Positions 33,581-46,369 of a DNA stretch of 64,000 nucleotides are shown here, piece by piece (within the stretch, counting starts at the first letter, position 1; each line of letters begins with the position of its first letter). The stretch comes from Excoecaria cochinchinensis. Its lineage: Eukaryota > Streptophyta > Magnoliopsida > Malpighiales > Euphorbiaceae. A program made the position numbers and the translations under genes. The notes under the pieces were generated by a model. It ran no database searches. It was not told the origin of the DNA and saw only the letters and a list, made by a program, of their open reading frames with translations. Location of the stretch: the NCBI GenBank assembly GCA_947683425.1, contig CANTUQ010000055.1, positions 8,316,501-8,380,500 of the forward strand, written 5' to 3'.

Positions 33581-34600
33581 GAGAGTGACCAAACATTCTT
33601 ATTGAAACCACAGTCACGTAAAATATGCATAATTGCTTCTTTATTTTCCCTGCAAAAAACATAATCAGAGTTGCTTCTTGTTTTTTGATGGAAAAGAGCA
33701 TTTGAACAAGGAAGAAATAATTTTCCAAATCTCTATAAAAAATGGGAAATTTTTGGTTGTAACTTTAGTGACAATATCAAAGACCATAGGGAGGAATTAA
33801 TTGATGATGAGGAAGGGATACCATTCGAATTCTTATAAAATTTTCTATCTGTATAATAATCGAATTTCACAGAGTAATTCCAATCTTTAGGACTAGTCCA
33901 GAAAAAAATATCTTTAGGCAGTCAAAAACTGATTGAAATATTGAGAATCGCTTATGCTTTGAAAGGGAGAAAATTTTCCTTCACCAAATCATACTACCAC
34001 TATTTTGTAACACCATATCAATGAGGCAATTCACTGTTGAATCCAAAGGGAGAGTTTTTGGCAATAGGGGACATAGACTATTTTGGTCCAAAATCCAATT
34101 TTCTTTCCTAATTCTAATTAGACCTGCCATTACCTATTCTCCAACACACAATTGCTCTTGAGATTGGAAGAGTCTCCATAATGCCCTGTCAGAAATAGTT
34201 AACTTGACTTCCAACTTTGTATTAAACAGTTCTGAATTTAAAAAATACTTGGCTTTAATTATTTTAGCGCAAAATGAATTGGTTGGTTAAAATGCTCCAA
34301 TACTTCTTCATTAACATTGTTTGATTAACAAAGAGGAAATGCTTCAATCCTAATCCACCCTCTTTCTTAGATCTGCAAACATGACCCCATTTGGTCTAAT
34401 GCATCTTCCTTTTTCCATCTGCATTACCCCACCAAAATTGAGTAATTAGTTTTCTAATTCATTATAAAAGGTGCTAGGGAGTATGAAGCAACTCATAATT
34501 TACTGCAAGACTACTTTGGTGATAGATATAATGAGGACTTCTTTTTCTTGCACATGAAAGGGACCATTTGTTCCACCTTTGAATTCTACTCCATATTCTG
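33581..34600 (-). pseudogene. LINE zf-RVT region and decayed linker
   Basis: On the minus strand at about 33715-33590 one reads YVFCRENKEAIMHILRDCGFNKNVW, the zinc-binding C..H..C pattern (zf-RVT) after the reverse transcriptase of plant L1 elements. The rest of the stretch is frameshifted LINE ORF2 with no long frame. Confidence 0.65.
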
Positions 34601-34640
34601 TCTTTCAAAAAGCCAAAGAATTTCTTTTTAGACTATCCAA

Positions 34641-35015
34641 TTACCATGGGTAACCCAAATACTTTGGATGGTGGCCAATTCCTTTCACTCCTAGCAAGGT
34701 TCTCAGACTATCTCTCATACTTCTGTGTATAGTACATTTAAAGGAGATATCTGACTTTTCAAAATTGAAAGCTTGGCTTGACATGAGCTCATATGTTCTG
34801 AGGATATCATACAACATAGTACATTCCGCTTCATTCACTTTTGAAAAAAGGATATTGTCATATGCAAAAAAAGAGATGAGAAATAGCGAGACTATTCCTG
34901 CTATCCCATGAATTAACTCTTTAGTTTCAGCTTTTCTTATAATTGCCGATAACCCTTTAGCATGAAGGAGAAATAAATGGAGGGAGATTGGAGGGTCAAT
35001 TTCACTCATGGTCAC
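34641..35015 (-). pseudogene. LINE reverse transcriptase, C-terminal fragment
   Basis: The frame contains PISLHLFLLHAKGLSAIIRKAE, then FFAYDNILFSKVNEAE, and ends VKGIGHHPKYLGYPW. The catalytic FADD box of non-LTR reverse transcriptases has become AYDN, so the enzyme is dead. The first residues of the frame are read from MITE copy B, which splits the domain just before PISLHLF. Confidence 0.8.
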
Positions 35016-35428
35016 TCAATTTATCACTTATCGCACAAAAGTAACCGACTTTTTTTTTTCTTACTTAAATGTCATTGAACTTTTAACATTATTGCACAAA
35101 AGTCATGTTGACCGGAATCCGGCGACGACCCTTGCCGAATTGATGACTTTTTTGCAAAAATGTTAAAAGTTCAGTAACATTTAATTTGAAAAAAAAAAGT
35201 TAATTACTTTTGCGAGATAAATGATAAGTCTAGTGACCGTGAGTGAAATTAATTTAAATGTAGCATTTGTTGAACTTATCAATCCGGCAAGAGTCATTGC
35301 CGGATTCCGGTCAACATGACTTTTGTGCAATAATATTAAAAGTTCAGTGACATTTAAGTAAGAAAAAAAAAGTCGGTTACTTTTGCGCGATAAGTGATAA
35401 GTTGAGTGACCATGAGTGAAATCAACCC
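34993..35428 (+). mobile_element. MULE-like MITE, copy B (436 bp)
   Basis: Same length, ends and internal order as copy A. The 10-bp duplication GGAGATTGGA is perfect at 34983-34992 and 35429-35438. It interrupts the reverse transcriptase of the LINE. Confidence 0.92.
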
Positions 35429-35438
35429 GGAGATTGGA

Positions 35439-36100
35439 TCCTTTTGTCCCAGTCCATTAGTAGTCTTTAACATGCATTTTGGTTGGCCATTGATGATAAA
35501 TGAGAAAGAAACTGAATATAAACAAGTCAGAATCAACTTAATAAAATGCTTAGGAACAACATTCTCCTCAAAACAACTTTAATAAAACCCCATTCAACCC
35601 TATCATATGCCTTACTCATTTCCAATCTCAAAGCCATAAAGTCCTTTTTACTTTTGATTTGAGTCTTAATTGAGCGAAAGATTTCAAAAACAACTATAGC
35701 ATTATCAGTTATTAGCCTACTTGAAACAAATGCATATTGAGTTTGGCAAATGATATCATCAAGAACAAGTTTTAGTCAATTAGCCATAACTTTTGACATA
35801 AGGTTATAGATCACATTACAAGGCTGATAGTCTAAGATCTTTCATAGTCACTGAGCTCTTGAATTTTGGGATTAAAGTTACTAAAGTATGATTAATATCA
35901 TATGGCACCACTGTTGAATTCAGAAAATACAACACACATTTAGTAACATCATTACCAATAATATGCCAATAGGACTTAAAAAAGAGAGCAAACGTATAAT
36001 CTGCGCCTGGAGCTTTGCTAGGATGCATTTGTTTCAAAGCACAAAGAACATCCTATTTAGAAAGAGGCATATTTAGCAACTTAATAGATTAATCAGAAAG
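35439..36100 (-). pseudogene. LINE reverse transcriptase, N-terminal fragments
   Basis: At about 36037-35816 the minus strand reads MHPSKAPGADYTFALFFKSYWHIIG and NHTLVTLIPKFKS, the first blocks of an L1 reverse transcriptase. Nearer MITE copy B it reads VSFSFIINGQPK and GLGQKDPIS. The Arg-Gln-Gly-Asp-Pro motif has changed to GQKDP. Stops and frameshifts separate the pieces. Confidence 0.78.
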
Positions 36101-36417
36101 AGAGTTATTTATAGCATCAATAACATGATTAAAATCTACAGGAAAAGGGCTAGATAAAAAATTGGAAAAATAAGAGCTAACCATCTCCTTAACCTCATCG
36201 TCACCTTCTTGCCACACATTATTATCATCTTTAATCTAAGCAAGAAAATTCATCTTTTTTCTTTTCGAGGCCTTGGCATGGAAAAACTTTGTATTTCGAT
36301 ATCCTTCTGCTAGCCAATCATTTCTAGATCGTTGTTTCCCCATAATCTCCTCCATAATGAGTAGTTCATTTGTTTTTTAATAGAATGCCTCACTTCCACA
36401 TTTTATGATCTTCTACC

Positions 36418-37350
36418 TCAGACCTGACATTCTTCCAACATGGCATATAGCTTTTTAAGTTCACACCTCACATGCTTAAAGTACGATTTATTCCAAATAG
36501 CCAAATGAGTAGTAAGAGATTCAATTTTACAACAAACATAGGTCCTATCCACCTCCCCATCAACTGAGTTCCAAGCTGTATTTACCACTTCTTCACATTG
36601 ATTGTCTCTAAGCCACATGGCCTCAAATCTAAAAATCTTATTAACCCTTCGTTCTCGGATCTCATTATCAAAAGTGAGCAGGATTGGAGAGTGATTCGAT
36701 GCAATTCTTAAGAGGGGTTTAACTAGGAAGTTTGGGAAAGTTTCTCTCCATTCAATGTTATCTACATAACAATCCAACCTTTCCTTAATACTATTCTTCT
36801 CGACCCAACCATTATCCCAGGTATGTATAATCCCTAAAATCCAAGATTATGTAATCCACAATTTCTCAATATACCTACCCTCTCTAGGTTAACCATCAAG
36901 CTTCTTATTATTGTAGACAATTTCATTGAAATCCCCAAAGCACACCCATGGGATATTGTCTACCTCTGTCAACTCATTAATGAGCTCCCATGTCAAAAAC
37001 TTCCTATCATTTTCTGGCCAACTATAAATACCCAATCCTCTCAAACATGTTCTTCCATCACCGTCATATCAAAGAAAGTTTATATAGTCGCTAGAATAAT
37101 TCACAATTTTAAACTAGTCCTTTTTTTTTCCATCTTAGCATCAAATCTTCCGCATGTATTGACTAGAAAAAAATTATAAATAGGAAAATTTTGTTTAATA
37201 CCTTCACATTCATTTCATTGTAATCTGGTCTCCATAAGGAAAAACACCTCTAGCTAATTTGCCTTGATAATATCTTTCAATATTCGGGCCGTCCAAGGAT
37301 TACCCAGCCCTTGGACATTTCAACTAAGCCAATTAATAGCTCTCAATGGG
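36418..37350 (-). pseudogene. LINE endonuclease (EEP-type) region
   Basis: Near 37330-37240 the frame-broken sequence reads VQGLGNPWTARILKDIIKAN and FFLMETR, the start of an L1 apurinic-type endonuclease. At 36777-36418 one frame reads MDCYVDNIEWRETFP, IASNHSPILLTF (the SDHxP-type block, Asp changed to Asn) and FRFEAMWLRD. Many stops lie between, so the domain is not translatable. Confidence 0.7.
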
Positions 37351-37799
37351 GCTGTAGCATAGCCTCTACCATTGAAATTTGAATATTTATTTTTTCTAGA
37401 CATAATTTTTTCCTTCTTCCATCAATATCCATATCCTCCAGATTACCTTCATCTTCTAATTGTAGTTTTCTTTTCCCTATTGACATTTCGATATAAATTG
37501 TTTAGGTATCCCTTTTTTTTTTTTTTTTGCACAAGTTCCTGCTTTTCTATACTTTTCAGTAACTTTCCCATCTTTTAGATTTTCTAATTAATCCATATCA
37601 AACTTTAATTTTCCATCATAGACACCATTCCCATAATCATTTGCATGGGTTAATTGAAAGCCATCTGCTACACATTCAGTGCCCTTTGCTTCAGTACTTG
37701 GATTGCTTAAATATAATAAACTCTATGAATCATATTCCCTTCCCGTAATGTCTTCACTCTTCAGCTCACTTTTATCTTTTATCTCTATTTTCGTCCACC

Positions 37800-38348
37800 T
37801 TATCCTTTTCTTTTCAAATTTGAATTAGTGACAGAGGAGAATTGTGCGTTGTGCATTTTGGAAGGAGATGCTCTGAGCGATTTATCAAAGGTCCATTCCT
37901 TAATCTCTACCTCATCCAGCATAATCTCACTATCATCATACACATGCCCAATAAATCCACACCAGTAAGTAAAGTTAAGAAGTTTTACATACCAAAAATA
38001 AACCCAAACCTTTTGACCGTTGATGTTTTGGACTTTTGTTCCACATACTAATGGTTTAGATAAATGAACCCAAACTCTGATGCATATAAACTTGGCCATA
38101 GATCCCACCTCCTTACCGCTAAGCTCTATCACTAGACCAATATGCTTCCCAACAGCCATGAGTTTCTTTCTAGCACATCTATATAGAGGGAGGTCACTAA
38201 TTTTGACCCAAAAATTACATTGATCAAGGGTAACTTCTGAGGGTTGTTTATGCCCCTCAATGCCTTTTATGATTAGCAATTGCTTAATGAAATGCCAACC
38301 GTCAAATAAATTTTTGTCCTTCTCATGCAGTGATTTAAACTCACACAA
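37800..38348 (-). pseudogene. LINE ORF1, DUF4283-like RNA-binding protein
   Basis: This 182-codon frame contains FDGWHFIKQLLIIKGIEGHKQP, FWVKISDLPLYRCARKKLMAVGKHIG and FICIRVWVHLSKPL. That is the DUF4283 pattern of plant L1 ORF1, followed by a YWCGFIGHVYDDSE zinc-knuckle-like segment. The N terminus before 38348 is separated by a stop (38370 region) and continues in decayed form to about 38590. It would bind the LINE RNA. Confidence 0.72.
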
Positions 38349-38599
38349 AAATAAATCATTCCCAATTTCCTAGAGTTAAAAATTCTTTAATGAACGCCAA
38401 GCCCCTACAAATGCCTCTATTAAAGCCTTGAGGTTCAAAGGTTTCTTGTTTAAGAGGATTTTACGTATAACACATTTATCATATCTTTTCTGGTGCTAGT
38501 GCTTGTTACCTTCCAATTCAACCACGTCATCTTCTTCATTGCTTGATGAAATCTTTTCCACAAACTTTCAAACTCTTTCATGGTAAATCAAAGAATCTA

Positions 38600-39411
38600 A
38601 CAATTAAGTCCTATCCATGAAGCGAGAAAAAGCTGATAAACTATGATATAAGCATAGAAATTCACATGGTAATAAACCCTAGACATATAGTAGGTGAAAT
38701 TCTAATCAATGCTTGGGAGCAAATTTATACTAAAATCCTGTTTCTCGGATTCTAATTTCTTACTCCCATTATGGGAGCTTTTTGAGATTTTGATATTAAT
38801 GCTTTTTAAAAAAAAAATTGCCTATATTATTTACACATTCCTTACATAATTTTAGATTCTCTTCCTATATTGATTAAGGCAAATCCATTGTAGATATTCC
38901 TTTAATATCTCACAAAAGAGAGAGATACAATAAATTATTTTTTGTATGTATTTAATCCAAGTTAAATGCTTTTTCTTATGGGTTTTCATTCTTCTTGTTT
39001 ATTTTTTCATTTTCATAGTCTAGATTTTTTTTAATTGTAATGCAGTATTTTTTTGAAATCAAATGAATTTTAATTCTATGTTCTTTAATGGAATTTAATT
39101 ATATTCAGTTTTAGTGGATTTGAAAAAGATATTAATTTCAGTGGAATTTTTCAAATTTTAGATTGTTAAATGTTAAAAATAATTTTATATGATTTCTATA
39201 TTAGTAATTGTATAATGTATCAGCAACAACTCATTAATCAGTTATCAGATGTTAATTATTAGCAATAGATATTAGCTACCATCTATTATCATCAACTAAA
39301 CCAAATGGACTAGTGATTGTTTGGTTTAGCTGTTACAAGAAGTTGGTAGCTTTTTTTTTTTTTTTAAATAGCTGCTTAATGTGTTTGGTTAGAATTTGCA
39401 AACAACAACTA
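38600..39411. other. AT-rich intergenic sequence
   Basis: No gene or element boundaries seen apart from poly-T runs near 39350. Sequences such as TTTGGTTTAGCTG near 39320 suggest a decayed MITE but could not be bounded. Confidence 0.45.
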
Positions 39412-40797
39412 ATAGTTATTTATAATCGGGAAAAGGTATTGATTTGCCCTCTAACTTGTTTGAAAAGAGCTGATATGCACTTGTCATTTTTTTGAGCAAA
39501 AATGCCCTTTAACTTACAAAATTCGGACAAATTTGCCCTTACGTTTAGCTCCAATTAACTGGATGTTAACGGTGTTGACGTGGCATTGACACGTGGCAAA
39601 ATATGCCACGTCAGCGCCACGTGCATTTTTATCCAAAATGAACAAAGGTACTAAAATGCCCCTATAGTTAATTTTGGAACAAAAATGCCCCTTATGTTAA
39701 TAAAAAGATACTAAAATACCCCTTAATATTTATATTTTTTATATTTAATTTTATTATATTTTTTCTTGCAGACATAAATATTTATTAACTAGTGATAATA
39801 CCCAAATTATCATTTCTCTTTTGGGTTGAAGTCAAGATCGGTCCAAGACCCAACAAGGAGCATGTGCTGAGAGTTTTAGAAACTTAATGCCTCTAAGGCC
39901 TGGCGCGTGAACGCATGGACGCATGCGATGAGGCCAATGGGCTATCCGATTGGACTGACACGACGCTTTTCCCAACAGTCCACTGACATATATTACTGCC
40001 ATTCCTCCTGCCTTATCCCGTCACATCGCCGCCTGCCTACCTACTCTGACACCGGATGTAAAATAACCTAGTATTTATATGGACGAGAAGTCCACTTAAG
40101 TGTTTTACTCCGGTGTCAGAGTAGGTAGGCAGGGGGCGATGTGACGGGGATAAGGCAGGAGGAATGACGGCATGTGTTAGTGGATTGTTGGGGAAAGTGC
40201 CCTTTCGGTCTGATCGGACAGCCCGTTGGCCTTATCTTTTTGGTTCCTGCGTGCATCCGTGTATTCACGTGCCAGGCCTTAGAGGCATTGGACTTCTAAA
40301 ACTCTCAGCCCATGCTCTTTGTTGGGTTTTCGGCCGAACTTGACTTCGGCCCAAAATAGAAATAATAATTTGGGTATTATCACTAGTTAATAAATATTTA
40401 TGTTTGCAAGAAAAAAATATAATAAAATTAAATATAAAAATATAAATATTCAAGGGTATTTTAGTATCTTTTTTATTAACATTAGGGGCAATTTTATTTC
40501 AAAATTAACTATAGAGGTATTTTATTATCCTGGAGACAACTTTAGGAGAATTTTAGTATTTTTGTCCATTTTGGATAAAAATACATGTGGCGTTGACGTG
40601 ATATATTTTACCACTTGTTAATGCCACGCCAGCGACGTTAACACCCACTTAACTAGAGATAAATGGAGTGGCAAATTTGTCAGGGTTTTGTAAGTTGAAG
40701 GATATTCTTACTCTAAAAAAAATGATAGGTTGCATATCAGCTCTTTTCAAACAAATTGGAGGGCAAATTGATACTTTTTTCCTTTATAATCTAAATA
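39412..40797. repeat. Large inverted repeat (foldback) with LTR-like core
   Basis: Outer arms 39412-39792 and 40383-40797 share, inversely, GATTTGCCCTCTAACTTG, AAAAGAGCTGATATGCA and TTATTAACTAG, and include TGACGTGGCATTGACACG. The core 39793-40382 begins TGATAATACCCAAATTAT and ends with its inverse. The core arms carry the front half of a G1-like LTR twice, head to head, meeting near 40066-40119. That asymmetric middle holds CACTTAAGTG and, on the minus strand, CATATAAATACTAGG. The arms differ by roughly 15% by eye. Confidence 0.75.
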
Positions 40798-40799
40798 AC

Positions 40800-41554
40800 T
40801 ACATCTTAAAAAAAAAAAAAAAAAAAGACAGAATTTTAGTTTTTCAATGAGCTGTTATCCATTTATTTAATAAAAGATAAAATGATTCAGTAGTTTAGGT
40901 TTATTTTCTTCATATAGCTAAATATACATTCACATAATTAATCATAGAGTTTTTGTGCCTTTTCTAATTACAAAGCAATAGTCATTGTGAGGTATTCATA
41001 TTTAATCCATATTCGTTTTTTTTTTTTTTTTCCCTAGCTCGATCTCTAATTTCAATTAGATGTCCAACATTCATTTGTGAAAATTTGTAATTATTGATTA
41101 ATATTTTCCTACACTAAGTAGTCCGACTGAGTAAAATTTAAATTTTTATATTTTGTTTGTTAATATGGTATAAAAAATATACTATTACATTAAAATTGAT
41201 ACCCATATTGGTAATTACACAATATAACAACAATAATTTTATATAATTTTACCAAAAATTTAATATTAATTTTCAATCAGCTACCAACAACAGACATTGG
41301 TAAAACCAAATAGAGTCTTAGATTGAAACTATGCATATACAATTAATTAAGTAAAATGCTTACTAAATAAGAAAAACAAATATATTTAATTACTTGTATA
41401 CAATACGTATTAAATAAAATCCTAAAATAAAACTAAATCAAACTGAAAAACTAACAAGTTGAATCTTTATTTACCACGTGATAATGAGAAACTAGCTCCA
41501 GTTAAGAGAGAATTGTAAAAGTTTAAAATGTTTCATGTATACTAGAAAACTACA
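40800..41554. other. AT-rich intergenic sequence
   Basis: Contains a poly-A run at about 40808-40825 and a poly-T run near 41015. No gene or element could be supported. Confidence 0.5.
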
Positions 41555-41564
41555 TAAATATTTG

Positions 41565-41999
41565 GGGTTGATTTCACACATGGTCACTCAACTTATCACT
41601 TATCGCGCAAAAGTAACCGACTTTTTTTTTCTTACTTAAATGTCACTGAACTTTTAACATTATTACACAAAAGTCATATTGACCGGAATCCGGCGACGAC
41701 TCTTGCCGGATTGATAAGTTCAACAAATGCTACATTTAAATTAATTTCACTCACGGTCACTAGACTTATTATTTATCTCGCAAAAGTAATTAGCTTTTTT
41801 TTTTCAACTTAAATGTTACTGAACTTTTAACATTTTTGCAAAAAAGTCATCAATCCGGCAAGGGTCGTCGCCGGATTCCGGTCAACATGACTTTTATGCA
41901 ATAATGTTAAAAGTTCAGTGACATTTAAGTAAGAAAAAAAAAGTCGGTTACTTTTGCGCGATAAGTGATAAGTTGAGTGACCATGAGTGAAATTGACCC
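41565..41999 (-). mobile_element. MULE-like MITE, copy C (435 bp)
   Basis: Same family as copies A and B but with the asymmetric central segment reversed, so it is in opposite orientation. The 10-bp duplication TAAATATTTG is perfect at 41555-41564 and 42000-42009. Confidence 0.92.
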
Positions 42000-42009
42000 T
42001 AAATATTTG

Positions 42010-42233
42010 TGTTTTGATGAAATTTGATTTTTAGATGAGAAAATTGGGTTTTATTAGATCTGGTCATTTTGGCCCGAACTGAAATTATCTCAAAAAATGA
42101 TTTGAATTTGAATTTGGAGAAAATTCAAATGATTTGAAAAATTTAAAATCGAACTCGATCCGAATCCAAAAATACTTGAAACCCAAAACCAAACCCTTGA
42201 CCTGAATGTTTTTAATTAAATTTACGTGTCATG

Positions 42234-42284
<51 letters not shown>

Positions 42285-42962
42285 CATACTGTTTTATTAA
42301 TATTTTCATCTCAATTTTTATATAAAAATTCAATTTAATTCAAAAAAAAAGAAAAATATCTAATTATTTAAATTTTAAATAGTAAGTAAATGATAAAAGG
42401 AAAAAAAAAAAACAAAAAATTTGAACGGAAATCAACCAAACTCCAATAAGGCACCATTTTGATTAGTATATATGGAATTATATTTTAATAAAACACATAT
42501 TGCATAATCTCAAATTTCTAAACTCTCAAACTTTTTTGTCTCTTCTTTATTGTTTTCCCCTCGTCCCACCACTCTTTTCGTCTCATTTTATTTTTGTTGT
42601 CATCGATCTTCTAGTTTCAGTATGGAAATGATGTACTTTTATTAATAATTTAATAAGTTGGATTTTAAAGATTTTTGAATATTAAAATCAAATCGATACA
42701 ACTGAAAATCAAATATATCAAATTATTTTCAGTCCAATTCGATTTTTGGTGTGATTCGATGCTATACTAATTGTTTCGAGTTTTATTCAATTTTATAGTC
42801 CTAACTGTGACTTGATACTTGATCCAAACTCATCCTAAAAAAATGACAACTCAAAAATCAGAACCCAAAATCTATCTCAAAACTCATCCGACCCCATTGA
42901 AAGGAAAATGTGCTCTGACTTTTTTAAATCACTATCAGAACTAAAATACAAAGCTTTGGTAG
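42010..42962. other. AT-rich sequence with (TA)n microsatellite
   Basis: A (TA)n run lies at about 42239-42277. The surrounding sequence has many AATCCGA / AACTCATCC motifs suggestive of an old hAT-like repeat, but no ends or duplication could be fixed. Confidence 0.4.
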
Positions 42963-42970
42963 AAGAAAAG

Positions 42971-43642
42971 CATGGTTATTAAAATCGGACCGGACCGGCC
43001 GGTTCAACCGGTTGCCTAAACTGCAGAAAACCGGATTGGGAAAAAACCGAAAGAACCGGCCAGAACCGACCAGAACCGGTCAAAACCGGGTTGAACCGGC
43101 CAAAAACCGGTATGATTTAAAATAATTAATAAAATAATTATTTTTTCATAAAAATTAAAAATAAATAATCTAATAAATTTTATTTAACAAATAATTGGTT
43201 TTTTTACTATTTAATCACATTTGAACTTAATAAAAATAATATAATGATTTAATAATTCAATAAAATACAATAGAATAAAAATTGAATAAATTATTAAAAT
43301 TGATAAACTTAAAGATAATTTTCTATCATTTTTTTTAATTTCACCAACAGTTATTGAATTATTTAATTTTTAAATTAAAACTCGTAAAATAAAATATTTT
43401 AACAGAAAATAACTAATTAAGTAATAATTTAAAAAAAATAAAAGGTGAAAAAATATTATTAATAGTATATTTGAGGCATATGTTAAATGTTTTGATTGAT
43501 TTTTTTTTTGAGTAGTAGTATTTATAAAAATTATACTAATTAATAATATTTTAAAAAATATAAAAAAACCCGATTGAATCCGATCGAATCACGAACCCTA
43601 AGTTTTGCCGGTTCTTTATCTGGCCCGATTTTAATAACATTG
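42971..43642. mobile_element. hAT-like element with ACCGG-rich end (672 bp)
   Basis: The ends CATGGTTATTAAAATCGG and CCGATTTTAATAACATTG are near-perfect inverse complements. The 8-bp duplication AAGAAAAG lies at 42963-42970 and 43643-43650. The left subterminal 150 bp is packed with CCGGTT / AACCGG motifs; the right has CCGATT / GCCGGTT. It is non-coding. Confidence 0.75.
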
Positions 43643-43650
43643 AAGAAAAG

Positions 43651-45827
43651 TTTTACAAAATCGGGAAATGTAACAAGATATGCTTTTGACTTTTTATTTT
43701 TTATTTCTTTTGGAAGAAGTTGTAGTTCGCCCAAACAATCTGTTAGAAAAATTAATTTGACTTTAACATTTATTTTGTAATTTACTTTTGATATTTTGAT
43801 TTTGACTACTAAAATATTTCTTCATCTTTTTTTAATTTTTTAAATTTATATTTTTATTTCAATTCAATTTATTTTTTTTTAAATTTATTTATTTTTTTAA
43901 ATTATGTCCAAAATTTATAAAAATATTACTCAAAAATACTTTTACTAAGCAACGAATATTAATAAAAATGAATCTACTCGATACTATTTTTTTTTTATAT
44001 TTTCTAAGGGAATTATAGAATTACACAATTTTTAAAATTATTTTCTAACTATTTTTATTAGCTCTATAATTCAACCTAGAATATATAGTTAGAAATTTTT
44101 TAGCATAGAACAGATTTACTTTAATTGGTATCAGAGTCTTGGTAGAAGTATTTTTGAATAATTTGTTAGATTTTAGACATAATTTAAAAGAAAAATAATT
44201 AAGTTTTGGGAAAAAAAATCGAATTGGGATAAAAATAAAAAATTAAAAAATTAAGAGAACATGAAGGGACATTTTAGTATCCAATATTAGGGGAAAATTA
44301 GCTCTAAAATAAATGTTAATGGTAAATTAATTTTTCTAACAAAAGGTTAGGAGTAAATCGGAATCTTATTGCTTTATTTTTATTTTTATAATTATATTTT
44401 TGGAGTAGGACGTGCGGAAATGAGACTATAATTAATTGAAAAAATTATTAAACTATCAATTATTTAAATTATAAGTTATTTAATTTTTTTTAACTTGATC
44501 ACTACACAATTTTCAGTTAAATTAATATGTAATTTTAAATTTTCTGTTTTTTTTCATGTTTCAGTTCTAAATCGACAAGTGGATTGAATCGTAAATAAAT
44601 CGGATCATACAGGGTCATGGATTGACCTATGAATTAATCTACACAAATCCGATCACGGGACAACTCATTTAACCTGTTTGGATTTTTACTATTATTTGAA
44701 ATGCATAAAATACATTTTATAAATACTTCCAATAATTACTAAGTTCCATGAGTTATAGTATTAAATTTGGTAAATGTATTAAAATTTCTAAGTTCCAGAC
44801 TTCCTGTAATTTTAAAATGTTGCATTTCAATTAAATTCAAAATTTAATTCATGTTGTTATTTTTACTATTATTTTAATCAATATATGTAATTCTTGTTAA
44901 CGGGTCACATGGATCAACTCGTGATCCACTATGTACGGATTAAAATGAATTGACTCACGAGTCAATTCTAATTTGACAAGAATTTTTCGAATCATATAGA
45001 TCGTATTATTTACGAGTTGGGATAAAATTTGAATACGGGTTATAAGAATTGGGTTTGTGGGTTGAGTTAAAATTTAACTAGTCCAGGTTTCACCATAAAG
45101 TATAATATTTTCATCATTTTTCTCCTTTGGTTATATGATTACAATAGTGATTCATGTTCGGCAAGAATTTTTAATTTTGGATACGAATATGAATCTAAGT
45201 ATGAAATGGATCTAAGTATGAAATGGATCAAAGATAACCGCAAAATTGAGAATTTCATAAATTAGTTTTCAGCAAAAAGTTGATACCTGTGCCATTAAGA
45301 AAAACTTATTTATTTATTATTTTTTTAACATTAAAATAAGCTACGAAAATGGAAACTTATGACTTTTTTTGTTTCCATTTATTGTAAGGGTCTTTTCTTT
45401 GATTTTTTTTCCCTTTGAAAGTAGCAATTTTTTTAAAAAATACAATAGACTTTACATTTAGGTTTATTGAAAATTTGTCTAACATTTCATGAATTTTGTG
45501 TGTGAATGTTTCATGTTTAAATGAGAATTCTTTATACACTAAAAGAATATTAGTTATATATAATTTTTTTATACAAGTTGGATGGACAAAGTAATTAAAT
45601 ACTGAACTAGAAATTTAGACAAAAGTTAATTCGTCAGACCTGAGCTTACGAAATTTGACAAAAATCAAGTTACTGGGTCAAGCTGCCAATTTGAATATAT
45701 AGCATAAATTATTTGGGATATATGATAAAAACATTTAATACATAAAAATACAACTAATTTATCAAGTTTTGTTGATCCGGCTTTTGAACATTTTCAAAAC
45801 TTAATTTGACACTTCAAACTGTAAGTC
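43651..45827. other. AT-rich intergenic sequence
   Basis: Long A/T tracts, and in 44570-45060 scattered GGATC / ACTCGTGA words of a probable old repeat. No open frame or element ends could be supported. Confidence 0.45.
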
Positions 45828-45891
45828 TATGCTTGGTATGATGTAATGTAATGTAATGGATAATATAATTGATTAAAAAATGTAATAGAAT

Positions 45892-46347
45892 TGATAACAC
45901 AGCAAATATCATCTGCCTTCAGGCCCATGGAGTCGGTCCAAACGTTGGCAAAGCCCAAGGTCCACAAGGCAAAACAAGCAGGCACGAGCCCCAAGGAGGA
46001 CCGATCGGACGACGTGACATCCCGTCCCATCAGTCGCCTGACATAAGGCAGTGCTCACCTCAACCTCCTGCTCGCTGTCACTTCGCCGGATACCTACCCT
46101 GACAGCCAGAGATCACCCCCCCAGGCACTCAAGTGCCCCTCAACATCTCTTATAAATAGGCCAGCCAGCGATGGCCTCAGGTATTGACCCTTGAGCACTC
46201 TCTCTCTATAAGCTTTCTCTCTCAAGTTACTGACTTAAACTTCGGAGTGTTTACGCCCGGTCCGATCGGGCATTCTTCCTTTCAGGTCGCTCTCACCCGA
46301 TCGGTCGTTTCCTCCCTCTCCAGATAAAGATAATTCAGGCTTTATCA
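45892..46347 (+). repeat. G2 5' LTR
   Basis: 456 bp. TATA box CTTATAAATAGGCC near 46149-46162, followed by a CT-rich leader. Confidence 0.92.
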
Positions 46348-46349
46348 TT

Positions 46350-46367
46350 TGGTGCTTTCATTGAGAG
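46350..46367 (+). promoter_or_regulatory. G2 primer-binding site
   Basis: TGGTGCTTTCATTGAGAG, one base different from G1 (A for G at position 11), starts two bases after the LTR. Confidence 0.8.
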
Positions 46368-46369
46368 GC

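Larger units (their letters stand above)
23980..38590 (-). mobile_element. Decayed L1-type LINE, broken by nested elements
   Basis: The minus strand shows, in order, a DUF4283/zinc-knuckle ORF1 (about 38350-37800), an endonuclease region (about 37350-36400), reverse transcriptase (about 36060-34600), a zf-RVT region (about 33720-33590) and an RNase H-like end (24423-23980). Removing the solo-LTR nest (24445-33585) and MITE copy B (34993-35438) leaves about 5.0 kb, a plausible plant L1 length. Many stops and frameshifts are present. No poly(A) tail or target duplication was found, and the 3' end abuts the LTR-like block. Confidence 0.8.
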
